From Shimia sp040370365 (lineage in GTDB: Bacteria; Pseudomonadota; Alphaproteobacteria; Rhodobacterales; Rhodobacteraceae): a DNA stretch of 64,000 nucleotides. The position numbers and the translations under genes are program-made. The notes under the pieces were generated by a model. The model was given only the letters and a program-made list of their open reading frames with translations, was not told where the DNA came from and searched no databases. The stretch covers positions 868,001-932,000 of the forward strand of contig NZ_BAABWQ010000001.1 of assembly GCF_040370365.1 (NCBI RefSeq), read 5' to 3'. Below are positions 1 through 9,234 of the stretch, one piece after another (the first letter of the stretch is position 1; each line of letters starts with the position of its first letter).

Positions 1-365
1 GTGGCACAGCCATGGGCCTTGATCCCGAAAAGATCACCAAAGGCCACAACCAATTTGCCAATGCGGAACTGGCAGTGGCGGTGATTGAAACCCCGGTGAT
101 CAGCGAAAAGGTCCCTGACATTGAGCAGTCCTACTCGGCGGGATGTGTTTGTTTGCAACTGGTTAACGCCGCTTTGGCCACAGGCTGGGGCGCCAATTGG
201 CTGTCTGGCTGGGCCAGCCACGATCGCAGCTTCGTAGAAAACGGTCTGGATCTAGCCCCCCACGAAAGGGTTGCAGGCTTTATCCACATCGGCACCGAAA
301 AAACCGCGCCTCCTGAGCGCCCTCGCCCCAATATGGAGACCAAAATCACATGGCAGTCGGCCTAG
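1..365 (+). CDS. Nitroreductase family protein, 3' part
   Basis: This is the C-terminal part of an FMN-dependent nitroreductase-family oxidoreductase. The reading frame is open from base 3, so the true start lies before the window, and the internal ATG at 12 is not the start. The last 117 residues contain the block GWGANWLSGWASHD and the ending HIGTE followed by a proline-rich stretch, as in YdjA-type nitroreductases. Such enzymes reduce nitro groups or quinones with NAD(P)H; the substrate cannot be read here. The stop lies 16 bases inside the next gene on the same strand, which suggests co-transcription. Confidence 0.8.
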   Translation, partial: GTAMGLDPEKITKGHNQFANAELAVAVIETPVISEKVPDIEQSYSAGCVCLQLVNAALATGWGANWLSGWASHDRSFVENGLDLAPHERVAGFIHIGTEKTAPPERPRPNMETKITWQSA

Positions 366-1072
366 CAATTTCGTCGTTTGGAAAGACTTTGTCGCAAATC
401 GGTGACCCGCGTTTTCGTCGGGTCCTTTTTAAGGGTGTCGGTCTGACCTTTGTGTTGTTGATCGCAACCTACACCGTATTCTTGATGTTCCTAAACTGGA
501 TTGGTGCCGGGCAAACGGTGCAAGAACTTGTGGGCAATATCTCATGGGTTGGGGATGTGTTTACCTTCGCGTCCATGCTGCTCATGATCTTCTTGTCGAT
601 TTTTCTGATGGTGCCTGTGGCTTCAGCCATCACATCGCTGTTTTTGGATGAGGTCGCCGACGCAGTAGAAGATCGCCACTATCCACATCTGCCCGATGTG
701 CCCAGCGTGAGCTTTGGCGAAGGCGTCAAGGATTCCGTGAATTTCCTTGGTGTCTTGATCGCCGCAAACTTGCTTGCACTGATCGTCTACGCGATCTTCA
801 CGCCCTTTGCGCTGTTCATCTTCTGGGGCCTGAACGGCTTTTTGCTGGGTCGTGAGTATTTTCAACTGGTCGCGATGCGGCGCGTTGGTAGAGCTGAGGC
901 GAAAAAACTGCGTAAAAAACATATGGGCACAATATGGCTGGCAGGTATCTTGATGGCGGTGCCCCTGTCCATTCCGCTGATAAACCTAGTGATCCCGATC
1001 TTAGGCGCGGCGACCTTTACCCATCTGTACCATCAACTGGAACCGTCTCCTCAAGCGGCGTCATCCGATTGA
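350..1072 (+). CDS. EI24/CysZ-like integral membrane protein
   Basis: A 240-residue polytopic membrane protein. Hydrophobic segments lie near residues 30-55, 70-100, 130-165 and 195-220, and the block WGLNGFLLGREYFQLVAMRR falls between the last two. The pattern fits the EI24 domain family, which includes the sulfate transporter CysZ and eukaryotic EI24. Sulfate transport is possible, but Rhodobacterales members of the family are uncharacterised and there are no cysteine-synthesis genes nearby. The ATG overlaps the upstream nitroreductase by 16 bases. The 3' end overlaps the convergent DUF1467 gene tail-to-tail by 56 bases, so no terminator fits between them. Confidence 0.8.
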   Translation: MAVGLAISSFGKTLSQIGDPRFRRVLFKGVGLTFVLLIATYTVFLMFLNWIGAGQTVQELVGNISWVGDVFTFASMLLMIFLSIFLMVPVASAITSLFLDEVADAVEDRHYPHLPDVPSVSFGEGVKDSVNFLGVLIAANLLALIVYAIFTPFALFIFWGLNGFLLGREYFQLVAMRRVGRAEAKKLRKKHMGTIWLAGILMAVPLSIPLINLVIPILGAATFTHLYHQLEPSPQAASSD

Positions 1073-1322
1073 ACCAATCAAGATCGCGCACAGAGATAAC
1101 ACCGGACCAGATGATCAAAGACACCAGAATCCAAATCACCGCTGCCACAGCAGAGGTGATCTTGGCTTTGGTTTTAAGATAATGGTGCTCAGGCGCCCCT
1201 GCATGCGTACCGGGCACCACTTCGCCCACGTCGCCTTGCGTCTGAAGCCGAATCGGAATCACGATCAAAAACGTCATGAACCAAATGACGGCGTATAAAA
1301 CGAGGGCAGAAGTGATTGTCAT
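1017..1322 (-). CDS. DUF1467 family small membrane protein
   Basis: A 101-residue protein with two predicted membrane helices, near residues 5-25 and 55-75. Between them is a loop with QTQGDVGEVVPGTHAGAPEH, typical of the alphaproteobacterial DUF1467 family. The start at 1322 was preferred over a longer upstream frame because AGGAG sits 8 bases before it and the protein then begins directly with the first helix. It follows methylmalonyl-CoA epimerase on the same strand after a gap of about 70 bases, a pairing common in Rhodobacterales. Function is unknown. Its 3' end overlaps the convergent EI24 gene by 56 bases. Confidence 0.8.
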   Translation of the reverse strand: MTITSALVLYAVIWFMTFLIVIPIRLQTQGDVGEVVPGTHAGAPEHHYLKTKAKITSAVAAVIWILVSLIIWSGVISVRDLDWFNRMTPLEETVPVDGTDG

Positions 1323-1390
1323 AGCGCGCTCCTGAAAAATTCGCGCGGGCGAAATCACCCGCTGATCTTGTCTGTCTTGAGTCGTTTTTT

Positions 1391-1795
1391 TTAGACCTGC
1401 TCCAGCTCCACGAGACACCCATTGAAGTCTTTGGGATGCAGGAACAGAACAGGCTTTCCGTGTGCGCCAATCTTGGGCTCACCGCTGCCCAGAACGCGCG
1501 CGCCCGTTGCCTTTAGGTGGTCACGTGCCGCAAGAATATCGTCCACCTCGTAACAAACGTGATGGATGCCACCGGATGGATTCTTTTCAAGGAAGCCATT
1601 GATCGGGCTGTCTTCTCCCAGCGGATACAACAATTCGATTTTGGTGTTCGGCAACTCAATAAACACCACCGTCACACCGTGGTCCGGCTCGTCCTGTGGC
1701 GCTCCAACCTCGGCGCCCAAGGCATCGCGGTACTGCGCAGTCGCAGCCTCCAAGTCAGGCACGGCAATCGCCACGTGGTTTAGTCGTCCAATCAT
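1391..1795 (-). CDS. mce: Methylmalonyl-CoA epimerase
   Basis: A 134-residue VOC-superfamily enzyme that interconverts (S)- and (R)-methylmalonyl-CoA in propionyl-CoA and ethylmalonyl-CoA metabolism. Two VOC half-modules are visible. The first begins LNHVAIAVPDLEAA and the second runs from GIHHVCYEVDDI to the ending NGCLVELEQV; the histidines and the final glutamate are the expected metal ligands. Length fits the family (130-150). The ATG at 1795 has GGAGG about 9 bases upstream; a TTG five codons earlier is less likely. It probably heads a two-gene unit with the DUF1467 gene. Confidence 0.93.
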   Translation of the reverse strand: MIGRLNHVAIAVPDLEAATAQYRDALGAEVGAPQDEPDHGVTVVFIELPNTKIELLYPLGEDSPINGFLEKNPSGGIHHVCYEVDDILAARDHLKATGARVLGSGEPKIGAHGKPVLFLHPKDFNGCLVELEQV

Positions 1796-1973
1796 ATCTC
1801 GTTCCTCCAAGGTCCATAGGATCCCGCTCGCCTGCCCTTATGAGAGCTCGGCCACATTGGCGCAAGAGACAGGGCGTCGCGGCAACGCTTAACCTTTCGT
1901 TAGGCATGTACCGCCTAGCCTATAGGCACGTTTTAGGTACCGAGTATTTTTTGCTTCGCCGAGGATCTTAATC

Positions 1974-2690
1974 ATGAACGACCATATGCCTTTCTCTCCG
2001 CTGTCCACACCCTCCGCAGCTCGCCCACTTTTGGGGATGACGGTTCTTGTGGTCGAAGACAGCCGCTTCTCTTCTGACGCGCTGCGCTTGATGTGCGTGC
2101 GGTCAGGTGCACGCATTCGACGCGCCGATTGCTTGATGTCCGCACGACGCCACTTACAGGTTTACCTACCGACTGTGGCAATTGTGGATATGGGGCTGCC
2201 AGACGGCTCCGGCGCAGAGCTCATTGCCGAACTCAGCAACGCCGCGCCACGGGTCGAACTGATCCTAGCCACATCCGGTGACGATTTTGCAGAAGAAACT
2301 GCATTTGCGGCCGGAGCAGACGGGTTTATCGCCAAACCTTACGGAAGCCTCGCATCTTTCCAGCAGGCCATCCTGTCACGCTTGTCTGATGCCTACCGGC
2401 CAACCGTGGCCCGCATCGCGGATAACGAAGCCATCAAACCAGATCCGGTCGCCCTGCGCGATGATTTGTTGCACGCCGCTGATGCACTGCAAGACGACAA
2501 AGACAACGAACTGATTGATTATGTCGCTCAGTTTCTCGGTGGTTTGGCACGCAGCGCCGAAGACAAAGGCCTGCTGCATGCGGCACAGGCCGTCGAACGG
2601 GCGCGCAAAGCAGGTGAGACACCCAAGGCTGATGTCGCTCACTTGACCGGCTTAGTACAGGAACGTCTTGCGCAAACAGCCGCCGTCTAA
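1974..2690 (+). CDS. Response regulator with receiver domain and undefined C-terminal output
   Basis: A 238-residue protein with one receiver domain at about residues 22-140. The acidic pair E28/D29, the phosphoacceptor D72 in IVDMGLPDGSG, T100 and K121 in IAKPYG form the complete CheY-like active site. The remaining 100 residues are helical and acidic and show no helix-turn-helix, GGDEF, EAL or PP2C motif, so it may act by protein contact. No histidine kinase lies nearby, so the partner is unlinked. It is monocistronic, with a 180-base upstream region shared divergently with mce. Confidence 0.85.
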   Translation: MNDHMPFSPLSTPSAARPLLGMTVLVVEDSRFSSDALRLMCVRSGARIRRADCLMSARRHLQVYLPTVAIVDMGLPDGSGAELIAELSNAAPRVELILATSGDDFAEETAFAAGADGFIAKPYGSLASFQQAILSRLSDAYRPTVARIADNEAIKPDPVALRDDLLHAADALQDDKDNELIDYVAQFLGGLARSAEDKGLLHAAQAVERARKAGETPKADVAHLTGLVQERLAQTAAV

Positions 2691-2718
2691 AACGACATCA
2701 CGGAAACACCATTTCTCA

Positions 2719-2744
2719 CGTGGGCCTGCACACACAGGTCCACG
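2719..2744. terminator. Stem-loop between convergent genes
   Basis: The arms CGTGGGCCTG and CAGGTCCACG pair over 10 bp with one G-U, around a 6-base loop. The hairpin lies between the 3' ends of the response regulator (+) and the GNAT gene (-), so it may terminate both. No strong T-run follows on either strand, so terminator function is inferred from position and stem stability. Confidence 0.5.
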
Positions 2745-2764
2745 CGAAATCTTTGTGCGTGAGG

Positions 2765-3481
2765 TCAATGCTGAGTTGGATCATTTGACACACGCACCAA
2801 CTGCGTCAAATCGCTCAACCGTTCCCGCTGCTGCCCATTTGCGTCAAAATTGCCCGGCGACAGCCAGACATCAAAGGTGGATTTCAACGCGGGCCAGTCT
2901 TTGTCGATCACCGCAAACCAAGCCGTATCCCTATTGCGCCCCTTATAAACAAGCGCCTGACGGAACACCCCTTCAAAGCTGAACCCCAACCGCTGTGCCG
3001 CCCGACGCGACGGAGCGTTCAAGGCATCACATTTCCACTCATAGCGCCTGTAGCCCGCCTCAAACGCCCACTGCATCATGAGAAACATGGTTTCGGTTGC
3101 GGCAGGCGTGCCCTGCATCACAGGTGCGAAGTTTATGTTGCCGACTTCAAGGGAACCAGCGCCGGGAGCAATCCGCAGGTAAGATGCCACCCCGGTAAAC
3201 GTGCGCTCTTTCTTGCAATAGATTGCATAAAACAAGTGGTCGGGATTTGACACGGTCTCACGCACCCAACGGTGGTACTGCGCGGCTGAGTGAAACGGGC
3301 CGTACGACATGTAGTCCCAGACCCAGTCATCTGCCTGATAGGCGCGGTATAAAAGGGCTGCATGTGCTTCCGCATTCAAAGGCTCAAGGCGCACGTAGCG
3401 GCCATCCAAAACATCACCTTCGGGTCGTGGCGGCGCACTCCAATTGGGGACAGCAAATCCCACCGGCCTTTGTTCTGTCAT
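2765..3481 (-). CDS. GNAT family N-acetyltransferase (RimJ/RimL type)
   Basis: A 238-residue acetyltransferase of the RimJ/RimL type. Visible elements are RYVRLEPLNAEAHAALL at the N-terminus, FTGVASYLRI, VGNINFAPVMQGTPAATE where acetyl-CoA binds, and CDALNAPSRRAAQRLGFSFEG, the classic motif B. Homologues acetylate amino groups of small molecules or protein N-termini; the substrate is unknown. ATG at 3481 has AAGGAA about 7 bases upstream and was chosen over an upstream in-frame codon. It follows the DUF1501 gene on the same strand after about 85 bases and may be co-transcribed with it. Confidence 0.9.
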   Translation of the reverse strand: MTEQRPVGFAVPNWSAPPRPEGDVLDGRYVRLEPLNAEAHAALLYRAYQADDWVWDYMSYGPFHSAAQYHRWVRETVSNPDHLFYAIYCKKERTFTGVASYLRIAPGAGSLEVGNINFAPVMQGTPAATETMFLMMQWAFEAGYRRYEWKCDALNAPSRRAAQRLGFSFEGVFRQALVYKGRNRDTAWFAVIDKDWPALKSTFDVWLSPGNFDANGQQRERLSDLTQLVRVSNDPTQH

Positions 3482-3565
3482 CTGGCAGTTCCTTCGTTTC
3501 CCGAAGTTCTGACACAGCCAATGATCCACGCCAAGGCGATTGTGTGTACTGACCTGCCGCCGCCT

Positions 3566-4813
3566 TCACGCCAACAAGCTTGGATTGTCGCCCAAGGTGA
3601 CCCCAGGAAACACATCTTGCTCCAAGGCAGCTCGGCTCAGACCAAAGCTCTCCCGGATCGCCCAAGCTGCGTAGCGGCGCACATCATCAGTTGGCATCAG
3701 ATCGCGCCGTTCATACAGATCGGCCTCCGCAAGCCCGGGCCACCGCCCTAAAACGCGGCCACCTTTCAATGCACCACCAGCCAAAATCATCGCACCACCC
3801 GTCCCATGATCCGTGCCGCGCGTGCCATTTTCAGCCACAGTGCGGCCAAACTCCGTCATGGCGACCACTGTTGTCGTGCCCCAAGCAGGTCCAAGCCGCG
3901 CCTTGAGGGTCAACAAACTGTCGCTCAGATGCTCAAGCGGCTTTCTAAGCTTTTTGGCTTGCTGTGCATGCGTGTCCCAGCCGCCAAGCGAGAAACACGC
4001 AACCCGCGCATCATCGCGCAGCTGATCCGCCGCAAACTCAGCCACCCGCACATGGGCCTTTGCCGCCCCAGCGCCCTTTGGTCTCATCTGAGCGTCCATC
4101 ATGTCATTTAGTTCAGACATCATGTTTTGATTGTCTGTCTCAACAATGCCGCCCGCCTCTGACCCGTCCACCATCGACATGGCGCGCATCATCGCATGGC
4201 TCATTTCCGGATCGCGCTCCATCGTCAGTTGCATCAGGCGCGCGCCTTGACTGGACAACACAAAATTCACATCGGGTGACCAAGTCTGGACCGGCATTTC
4301 CCCCCGACTCAACAACATTGGATCCGCACCGATGGCATAGGCCGTCTGCATTTCAGTGTTAGGCATATGTCGCAGCATCCGGTTCAACCAACCGTCCCGC
4401 ACCCCGCCACTTTCCAAATCCGACGTACCTGCCTCCAGCAAATCCTGCCCGTCGAAATGACTGCGCTTTCTGCGATAAGGCGTGGAGACAGCCTGCACAA
4501 ACTCCAGTTCTCCAGCCTGCCACAAAGGCCACAGTGGCGCACAGGCGGGATTCAGCATCGCCCCACCTGCCGTCTCCATTCCAGAGGGTTGAGAAGCCGC
4601 AAGCGTCGGACGCAAGCGCAACAGTTCCGCGCCAACGGGGCGCAACAAGTCCAACCCATCAAGCCCACCCCGCAAAATAATCACGACCAAACGGTTGTCG
4701 CCACCTGTGGCCGCAAAACTCACCGGCGTCAGAACCGGGCTCGCGGCCAGTGAACACCCCATCGCAAGGCTTTGGCCAAGAAAGCTGCGTCGATCCATTC
4801 TACGCTTCGCCAT
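3566..4813 (-). CDS. DUF1501 family protein with Tat signal
   Basis: A 415-residue protein of the DUF1501 (sulfatase-like fold) family. The N-terminus carries a twin-arginine signal, RRSFLGQ at residues 8-14, followed by a hydrophobic stretch and small residues, so it should be exported folded. Family blocks include VVIILRGGLDGLDLLRP, the GWDTHAQQ region and VAMTEFGRTVAENGTRGTDHGTGG written as consecutive blocks. ATG at 4813 is preceded by AAGGGGAG; a GTG five codons upstream is less likely. The stop of the DUF1800 gene lies 11 bases upstream. The two families almost always occur as a pair in bacteria, and their joint function is unknown. Confidence 0.9.
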   Translation of the reverse strand: MAKRRMDRRSFLGQSLAMGCSLAASPVLTPVSFAATGGDNRLVVIILRGGLDGLDLLRPVGAELLRLRPTLAASQPSGMETAGGAMLNPACAPLWPLWQAGELEFVQAVSTPYRRKRSHFDGQDLLEAGTSDLESGGVRDGWLNRMLRHMPNTEMQTAYAIGADPMLLSRGEMPVQTWSPDVNFVLSSQGARLMQLTMERDPEMSHAMMRAMSMVDGSEAGGIVETDNQNMMSELNDMMDAQMRPKGAGAAKAHVRVAEFAADQLRDDARVACFSLGGWDTHAQQAKKLRKPLEHLSDSLLTLKARLGPAWGTTTVVAMTEFGRTVAENGTRGTDHGTGGAMILAGGALKGGRVLGRWPGLAEADLYERRDLMPTDDVRRYAAWAIRESFGLSRAALEQDVFPGVTLGDNPSLLA

Positions 4814-4824
4814 GTCGCTCCCCT

Positions 4825-6225
4825 TCACACACGCTGAAACGCAGGTGACATCAACACAAGTGCAATGCCTTCACGTCTGTTTTCAGCGGCTTTGGCGGCA
4901 AACCGCACGGATGCTGGCGCCTCCTCACCCAACGTCGTTATCACAAAGTCTCTTGGGTCGGGCAAATCCGGGACAACGGCGGCAGGTGCGCCCAGCGCCC
5001 ACTGCAATCGCGCGCCCAACCCTTGCGGCGAGAGCCAATGTGTATCCGCCTCTTCAAAGCCATCCGGCCCAAGCGGCGCGCGCCATGGCTGCCCCATTTT
5101 TCTCAAAGGCGCCGTGAAGTAGCGGTGCAACTGCTTCTCTGTGACCTGCATCAGTCGGTCTGGCGGCACCGTCAGCGCGCGCAACGCTGAACTGACAAAC
5201 ATTTCCGGCTGTTTAAAATTCCCAACGCCGTCTCCGTGGGTGTGCCAAGCCGCTGGGTGGCGCAACAACGCCTCAGTCACAGCGCCAAGATCACCTTCTG
5301 TCTCCAGAAACCGTCTTTCCAATACATCAACCAATGCGATGTCTGGTGTGTCAGACACAAAGTGAACAGCGATTTTACGGGCAATGTGCCGGGCTGTGTC
5401 GGGATGACGCGCCAAGTCACGCAAGACCTCGTGAATATCTGACATTTGCGACCGGCGCGTCTGATACTCTTTCCCAAGAATGGTTTCAGAGCCGGGCTCT
5501 GAACGTTTGGTGCGATACCGCGTCTCGATTCCGATCCCTGCGGTCAACCCGGTCAACAACTCCGCCAACTGCCGCACGTCTTGTTGCGTGTAGGCGCCAT
5601 CAACCCCCAACGTATGTAGCTCTAAGACCTCGCGCGCCAAATTTTCATTCAACCCGCGCACGCCCTTGCCGCGCTGCTTTGCAAATGTACTGTTGGGCCC
5701 GACTGAGTACACTTGATCCAGATAATGCAGCATTTGCGGTGACAGAACGGCCGAAATCAGCATGTCTTCAAATTTACCCATCACATGCGGACGGATTGCA
5801 GAATTTACATAGGCGGGCGCTGTAAATCGGTAGAATAGCGTTTTGCCTGGCGCCGGGAAATGGTCCGCCCAAAACGCGGTCAACCGTTCACGGAACGCAT
5901 CTTTGGTCCAAACGCGACGTGCCAGCTCCGCACCAGTCCAAGCCACCGCGTCCAAACGCGCCTGTTGTCGGCCCTGCATGTAGTGTTCTTTCGCGGTGTC
6001 TTTTGCATCGGTGCCACCTTTGGCTTTGGCAAAGACCTTCCTTTTCTGCGCCAGGTCTTTCGCTTTGAGGCTGACAAGCTCAGCACTCAGCACAGGAAAA
6101 CGTTCCGCGGCCAAGTCCGGCCCTCGTAGCAACGCCATCATCTGATCCACACTTTGTGGCCCCGCCACCTCCGGTGACCGCCCGTACCCAAATCGTGTCT
6201 GCGCTAACCCCGGATCGAACGTCAT
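4825..6225 (-). CDS. DUF1800 family protein
   Basis: A 466-residue protein of the DUF1800 family. It begins with the expected LAQTRFGYGRSPE block and contains NENLAREVLELHTLGVDG and YTQQDVRQLAELLTG, the signature segments. The N-terminus has no clear signal peptide, which is usual for the family. It is the upstream partner of the DUF1501 gene, 11 bases away. A lysine-rich insert, KDLAQKRKVFAKAKGGTDAK, sits near residue 55. Biochemical function is not established. Confidence 0.9.
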   Translation of the reverse strand: MTFDPGLAQTRFGYGRSPEVAGPQSVDQMMALLRGPDLAAERFPVLSAELVSLKAKDLAQKRKVFAKAKGGTDAKDTAKEHYMQGRQQARLDAVAWTGAELARRVWTKDAFRERLTAFWADHFPAPGKTLFYRFTAPAYVNSAIRPHVMGKFEDMLISAVLSPQMLHYLDQVYSVGPNSTFAKQRGKGVRGLNENLAREVLELHTLGVDGAYTQQDVRQLAELLTGLTAGIGIETRYRTKRSEPGSETILGKEYQTRRSQMSDIHEVLRDLARHPDTARHIARKIAVHFVSDTPDIALVDVLERRFLETEGDLGAVTEALLRHPAAWHTHGDGVGNFKQPEMFVSSALRALTVPPDRLMQVTEKQLHRYFTAPLRKMGQPWRAPLGPDGFEEADTHWLSPQGLGARLQWALGAPAAVVPDLPDPRDFVITTLGEEAPASVRFAAKAAENRREGIALVLMSPAFQRV

Positions 6226-6392
6226 TCGGATGATCCCCGATGTTTTGTCAATTCCCAGAACAGCGACTGCTGACCTGTCTTTGCACGATTTTATCGATGT
6301 TCTTGCCCGCCTCCTATCACATTTCGATGAAACTCAGGCGGCAAGCACCTTTTTGCTCACATCTGAGCTGCCGATGCACAGCCCGCATAGAA

Positions 6393-6424
6393 AACGGGCC
6401 ACTCCCTCCCAGAAGCGGCCCGTT
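6393..6424 (-). terminator. Rho-independent terminator after aspS
   Basis: The arms AACGGGCC and GGCCCGTT are an exact 8-bp inverted repeat around a 16-base loop. Read on the minus strand the hairpin ends in GTTTTC, and it lies 34 bases beyond the aspS stop. The T-run is short, so termination may be partial. Confidence 0.6.
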
Positions 6425-6457
6425 CATATCACACGTGCACAGAGTATTCGCTCATAC

Positions 6458-8314
6458 TCAGTCTTGGGGGATCACCCGCAAGCCGAGTTCCATCAGCTGG
6501 TCGCTGGACGGATCGTTTGGTGCGTTCATCATCAGATCTTCGGCGCGTTGGTTCATTGGGAACATCATCACTTCGCGGATGTTCTGTTGATCTGCCAACA
6601 GCATCACAATGCGATCCACACCGGCAGCACAGCCACCGTGTGGCGGGGCCCCGTAAGAGAACGCTTTGTAAAGCGCACCAAAGCGCTCCTTCACTTCGTC
6701 TTCGCCATACCCCGCGATGTCAAAAGCCTTGAGCATGATCTCTGGCTGGTGGTTCCGGATCGCGCCAGACACCAGCTCATAGCCGTTACACGCAAGATCG
6801 TACTGGTAACCCAGCACATCAAGCGGGTTGCCGTTCAGCGCCTCCAAACCGCCCTGTGGCATGGAGAACGGGTTGTGTTCAAAGTCGATCTTGCCGCTTT
6901 CCTCATCTGCCTCATAGATCGGGAAGTCCACGATCCACGCGAAGGCAAACCGATCCTTATCGATCAAACCCAACTCTTCGCCGATCACGTCACGCGCGCG
7001 GCCCGCAATCTTTTCAAACGCCTTGGGCTTACCGCCCAAGAAGAACGCCGCATCACCAACGCCCAGACCCAACTGCTGACGGATGGCTTCCGTGCGCTCT
7101 GGGCCGATGTTCTTGGCCAGCGGACCTGCGGCTTCCATGCCACCTTCCACTTCGCCGGATTTCAGCTTGGCTTGCGCCTCTTTCACCGGAATACCCAGCT
7201 CTTGAGCCACGCTGTCGGCGGTTTTGTCGCGCCAGAAGATGTATCCCATGCCCGGCAGGCCTTCACCTTGAGCAAATTTGTTCATCCGGTCACAGAACTT
7301 ACGTCCGCCACCTGTTGGCGCAGGAATGGCACGCACTTCTGTGCCTTCGTTTTCAAGCAGGCTGGCAAAGATCGCAAAGCCAGAGCCTTTGAAGTGCTCG
7401 CTGACAATCTGCATCTCAATCGGGTTGCGCAGATCCGGCTTGTCAGAGCCGTATTTCAGGGCAGCATCGCGATAGGAAATCTGCGGCCACTCATTTGGTG
7501 CGTCCACTTTACGGCCACCACCGAACTCTTCAAACACACCGGCCAGAACAGGCGCAATGGTGTCAAAAACGTCCTGCTGCTCCACAAACGACATCTCCAA
7601 ATCAAGCTGGTAGAAGTCGGTTGGGCTGCGATCCGCACGTGGATCTTCATCTCGGAAACATGGTGCGATCTGGAAATATTTATCAAAGCCTGCCACCATC
7701 ATCAGCTGTTTGAACTGCTGTGGTGCCTGTGGCAGCGCATAAAACTTACCGGGGTGAATGCGCGACGGCACAAGGAAGTCACGCGCGCCTTCAGGCGAGG
7801 ACGCCGTGATGATCGGCGTCTGATACTCGCGGAAACCTTTGTCCCACATGCGTTTGCGCATCGAGGTAACAACATCGCTGCGCATCGTCATGTTTTTCTG
7901 CATCTGCTCACGACGCAGATCAAGAAAGCGGTACTTCAGCCGGGTTTCTTCAGGGTATTCCTGATCGCCAAACACCAACAACGGCAACTCGTCCGCAGCG
8001 CCCAGCACCTCAAGGTCACGCACAAACACTTCAACTTCGCCGGTTGGGATTTTGTCGTTCACCAGATCGGCATCACGCGCTTTGACGTTGCCATCAATGC
8101 GGATACACCACTCGCTGCGCACCTTCTCCATATCGGCAAACACCGGGCTATCGGGATCGCACAACACCTGCGTGATGCCATAGTGGTCGCGCAAGTCAAC
8201 AAACAGAATGCCGCCATGATCACGGATGCGATGCACCCAACCAGACAGGCGAACAGTATCGCCCACGTTTGATTTGTTCAGATCGGCGCAAGTGTGGCTG
8301 CGATAGGCGTGCAT
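6458..8314 (-). CDS. aspS: Aspartate--tRNA ligase
   Basis: A 618-residue class II aminoacyl-tRNA synthetase that charges tRNA-Asp (and possibly tRNA-Asn) with aspartate. The N-terminal OB-fold starts VGDTVRLSGWVHRIRDHGG. Motif 2 is FRDEDPRADR followed by FYQLDLEMSF, and motif 3 is PPHGGCAAGVDRIVMLL near the C-terminus. Between motifs 2 and 3 is the large bacterial insertion (GAD) domain, about residues 290-410. Length fits bacterial AspRS. Whether it is discriminating depends on gatCAB elsewhere in the genome. A very long open frame on the opposite strand here is a codon-bias shadow. Confidence 0.97.
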   Translation of the reverse strand: MHAYRSHTCADLNKSNVGDTVRLSGWVHRIRDHGGILFVDLRDHYGITQVLCDPDSPVFADMEKVRSEWCIRIDGNVKARDADLVNDKIPTGEVEVFVRDLEVLGAADELPLLVFGDQEYPEETRLKYRFLDLRREQMQKNMTMRSDVVTSMRKRMWDKGFREYQTPIITASSPEGARDFLVPSRIHPGKFYALPQAPQQFKQLMMVAGFDKYFQIAPCFRDEDPRADRSPTDFYQLDLEMSFVEQQDVFDTIAPVLAGVFEEFGGGRKVDAPNEWPQISYRDAALKYGSDKPDLRNPIEMQIVSEHFKGSGFAIFASLLENEGTEVRAIPAPTGGGRKFCDRMNKFAQGEGLPGMGYIFWRDKTADSVAQELGIPVKEAQAKLKSGEVEGGMEAAGPLAKNIGPERTEAIRQQLGLGVGDAAFFLGGKPKAFEKIAGRARDVIGEELGLIDKDRFAFAWIVDFPIYEADEESGKIDFEHNPFSMPQGGLEALNGNPLDVLGYQYDLACNGYELVSGAIRNHQPEIMLKAFDIAGYGEDEVKERFGALYKAFSYGAPPHGGCAAGVDRIVMLLADQQNIREVMMFPMNQRAEDLMMNAPNDPSSDQLMELGLRVIPQD

Positions 8315-8571
8315 GTGCGGGCCTTCTTTCAGGGTGAATAACTACAGTCGCGCCGATACACCTTTTTGAGGGGATAAAGTCAAGGGAACAGCACCGGTTT
8401 GCACGCAAAAAGCAGCCCCCTCTCGCCTGACCACAAGGCGGGTTGCGCCTGCCCGCCCCCGCCACAGATGCATTTGCAAGGTTTCCCCACGAACTGCGCA
8501 GCGGAAAGCCTGCAATCAAAACGCCCCTCCAAACAGGCGCAGCCCTTCCGTGACCACGCAAGTCACACCCT

Positions 8572-9234
8572 TCAAATCAAAGACCTTCCCGCCCCTAGAT
8601 ATTCCGCAGCAATCTCGCCCCGCAGCGAATTGCCCACCGCGATATGCTGCGCATCGCGTAAATCTTGTAAGGTCACAACCTGTTCTCGCACCAGCCCCTG
8701 CTCCAACAAACGCTGACGTAGAACACCTGGCAAACACCCAGAACTCAGCGGCGGTGTCACACGCCCGCCACGGTGCAAGGTCACAAAAACACTTGTGATG
8801 GTGCCCTCGCAGACCTCATCACGTTCGTTCAAGAACAACAGCTCATCCACATCTTCCGGCAGGCAAGCGCGCGCCCGGTCATAAATCTCTCTCTGTGTGG
8901 TCTTGTGTTGCAGACGCCAATCATCAGACCGCAACCGCTCTTGCGCAATGGCCAGCCTCCAAGGCCCCGTGATAAGGCCAAGCGGTACGGCGGCAAAATC
9001 GACATCTCCAACGGCGCCCACCGTCACGCGGCACCGTTGAGCGTTAGGCGCGCTAAAACGTTCAAGCCGCCGCTCAAGTCCTCTGCGATCCAAGACAAAA
9101 TCCAAAGCGCTTGCCGATCTCTCAAGCCGGCTCAAATGCCGATTCAAATCGCGAAAACCACTCTCAGGGTCGTACCGAAACGTTTCTATCAGACGGGTTC
9201 CGGCTGGAACTGCGTCGCAAACCGCGCTTTCCAT
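8572..9234 (-). CDS. pabC: Aminotransferase class IV, probable 4-amino-4-deoxychorismate lyase
   Basis: A 220-residue PLP fold-type IV protein. It begins with the LIETFRYDPESG and LNRHLSRLERSA blocks seen in alphaproteobacterial PabC-like proteins. LQHKTTQREIYDRAR supplies the candidate PLP lysine, followed by LNERDEVCEGTITSVFV and GCLPGVLRQRLLEQG, which bind cofactor phosphate. It would release pyruvate from aminodeoxychorismate to give p-aminobenzoate. The ATG lies 46 bases inside the 3' end of pabB, so the two are translationally coupled, and this context sets the function apart from other class IV aminotransferases. Confidence 0.87.
   Translation of the reverse strand: MESAVCDAVPAGTRLIETFRYDPESGFRDLNRHLSRLERSASALDFVLDRRGLERRLERFSAPNAQRCRVTVGAVGDVDFAAVPLGLITGPWRLAIAQERLRSDDWRLQHKTTQREIYDRARACLPEDVDELLFLNERDEVCEGTITSVFVTLHRGGRVTPPLSSGCLPGVLRQRLLEQGLVREQVVTLQDLRDAQHIAVGNSLRGEIAAEYLGAGRSLI

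Noticed and set aside
6230..8272. 680-codon open frame on the plus strand opposite aspS
   Set aside because: It is fully antisense to a certain aspS gene, has His/Arg/Gln-rich composition typical of antisense codon bias, and resembles no family.
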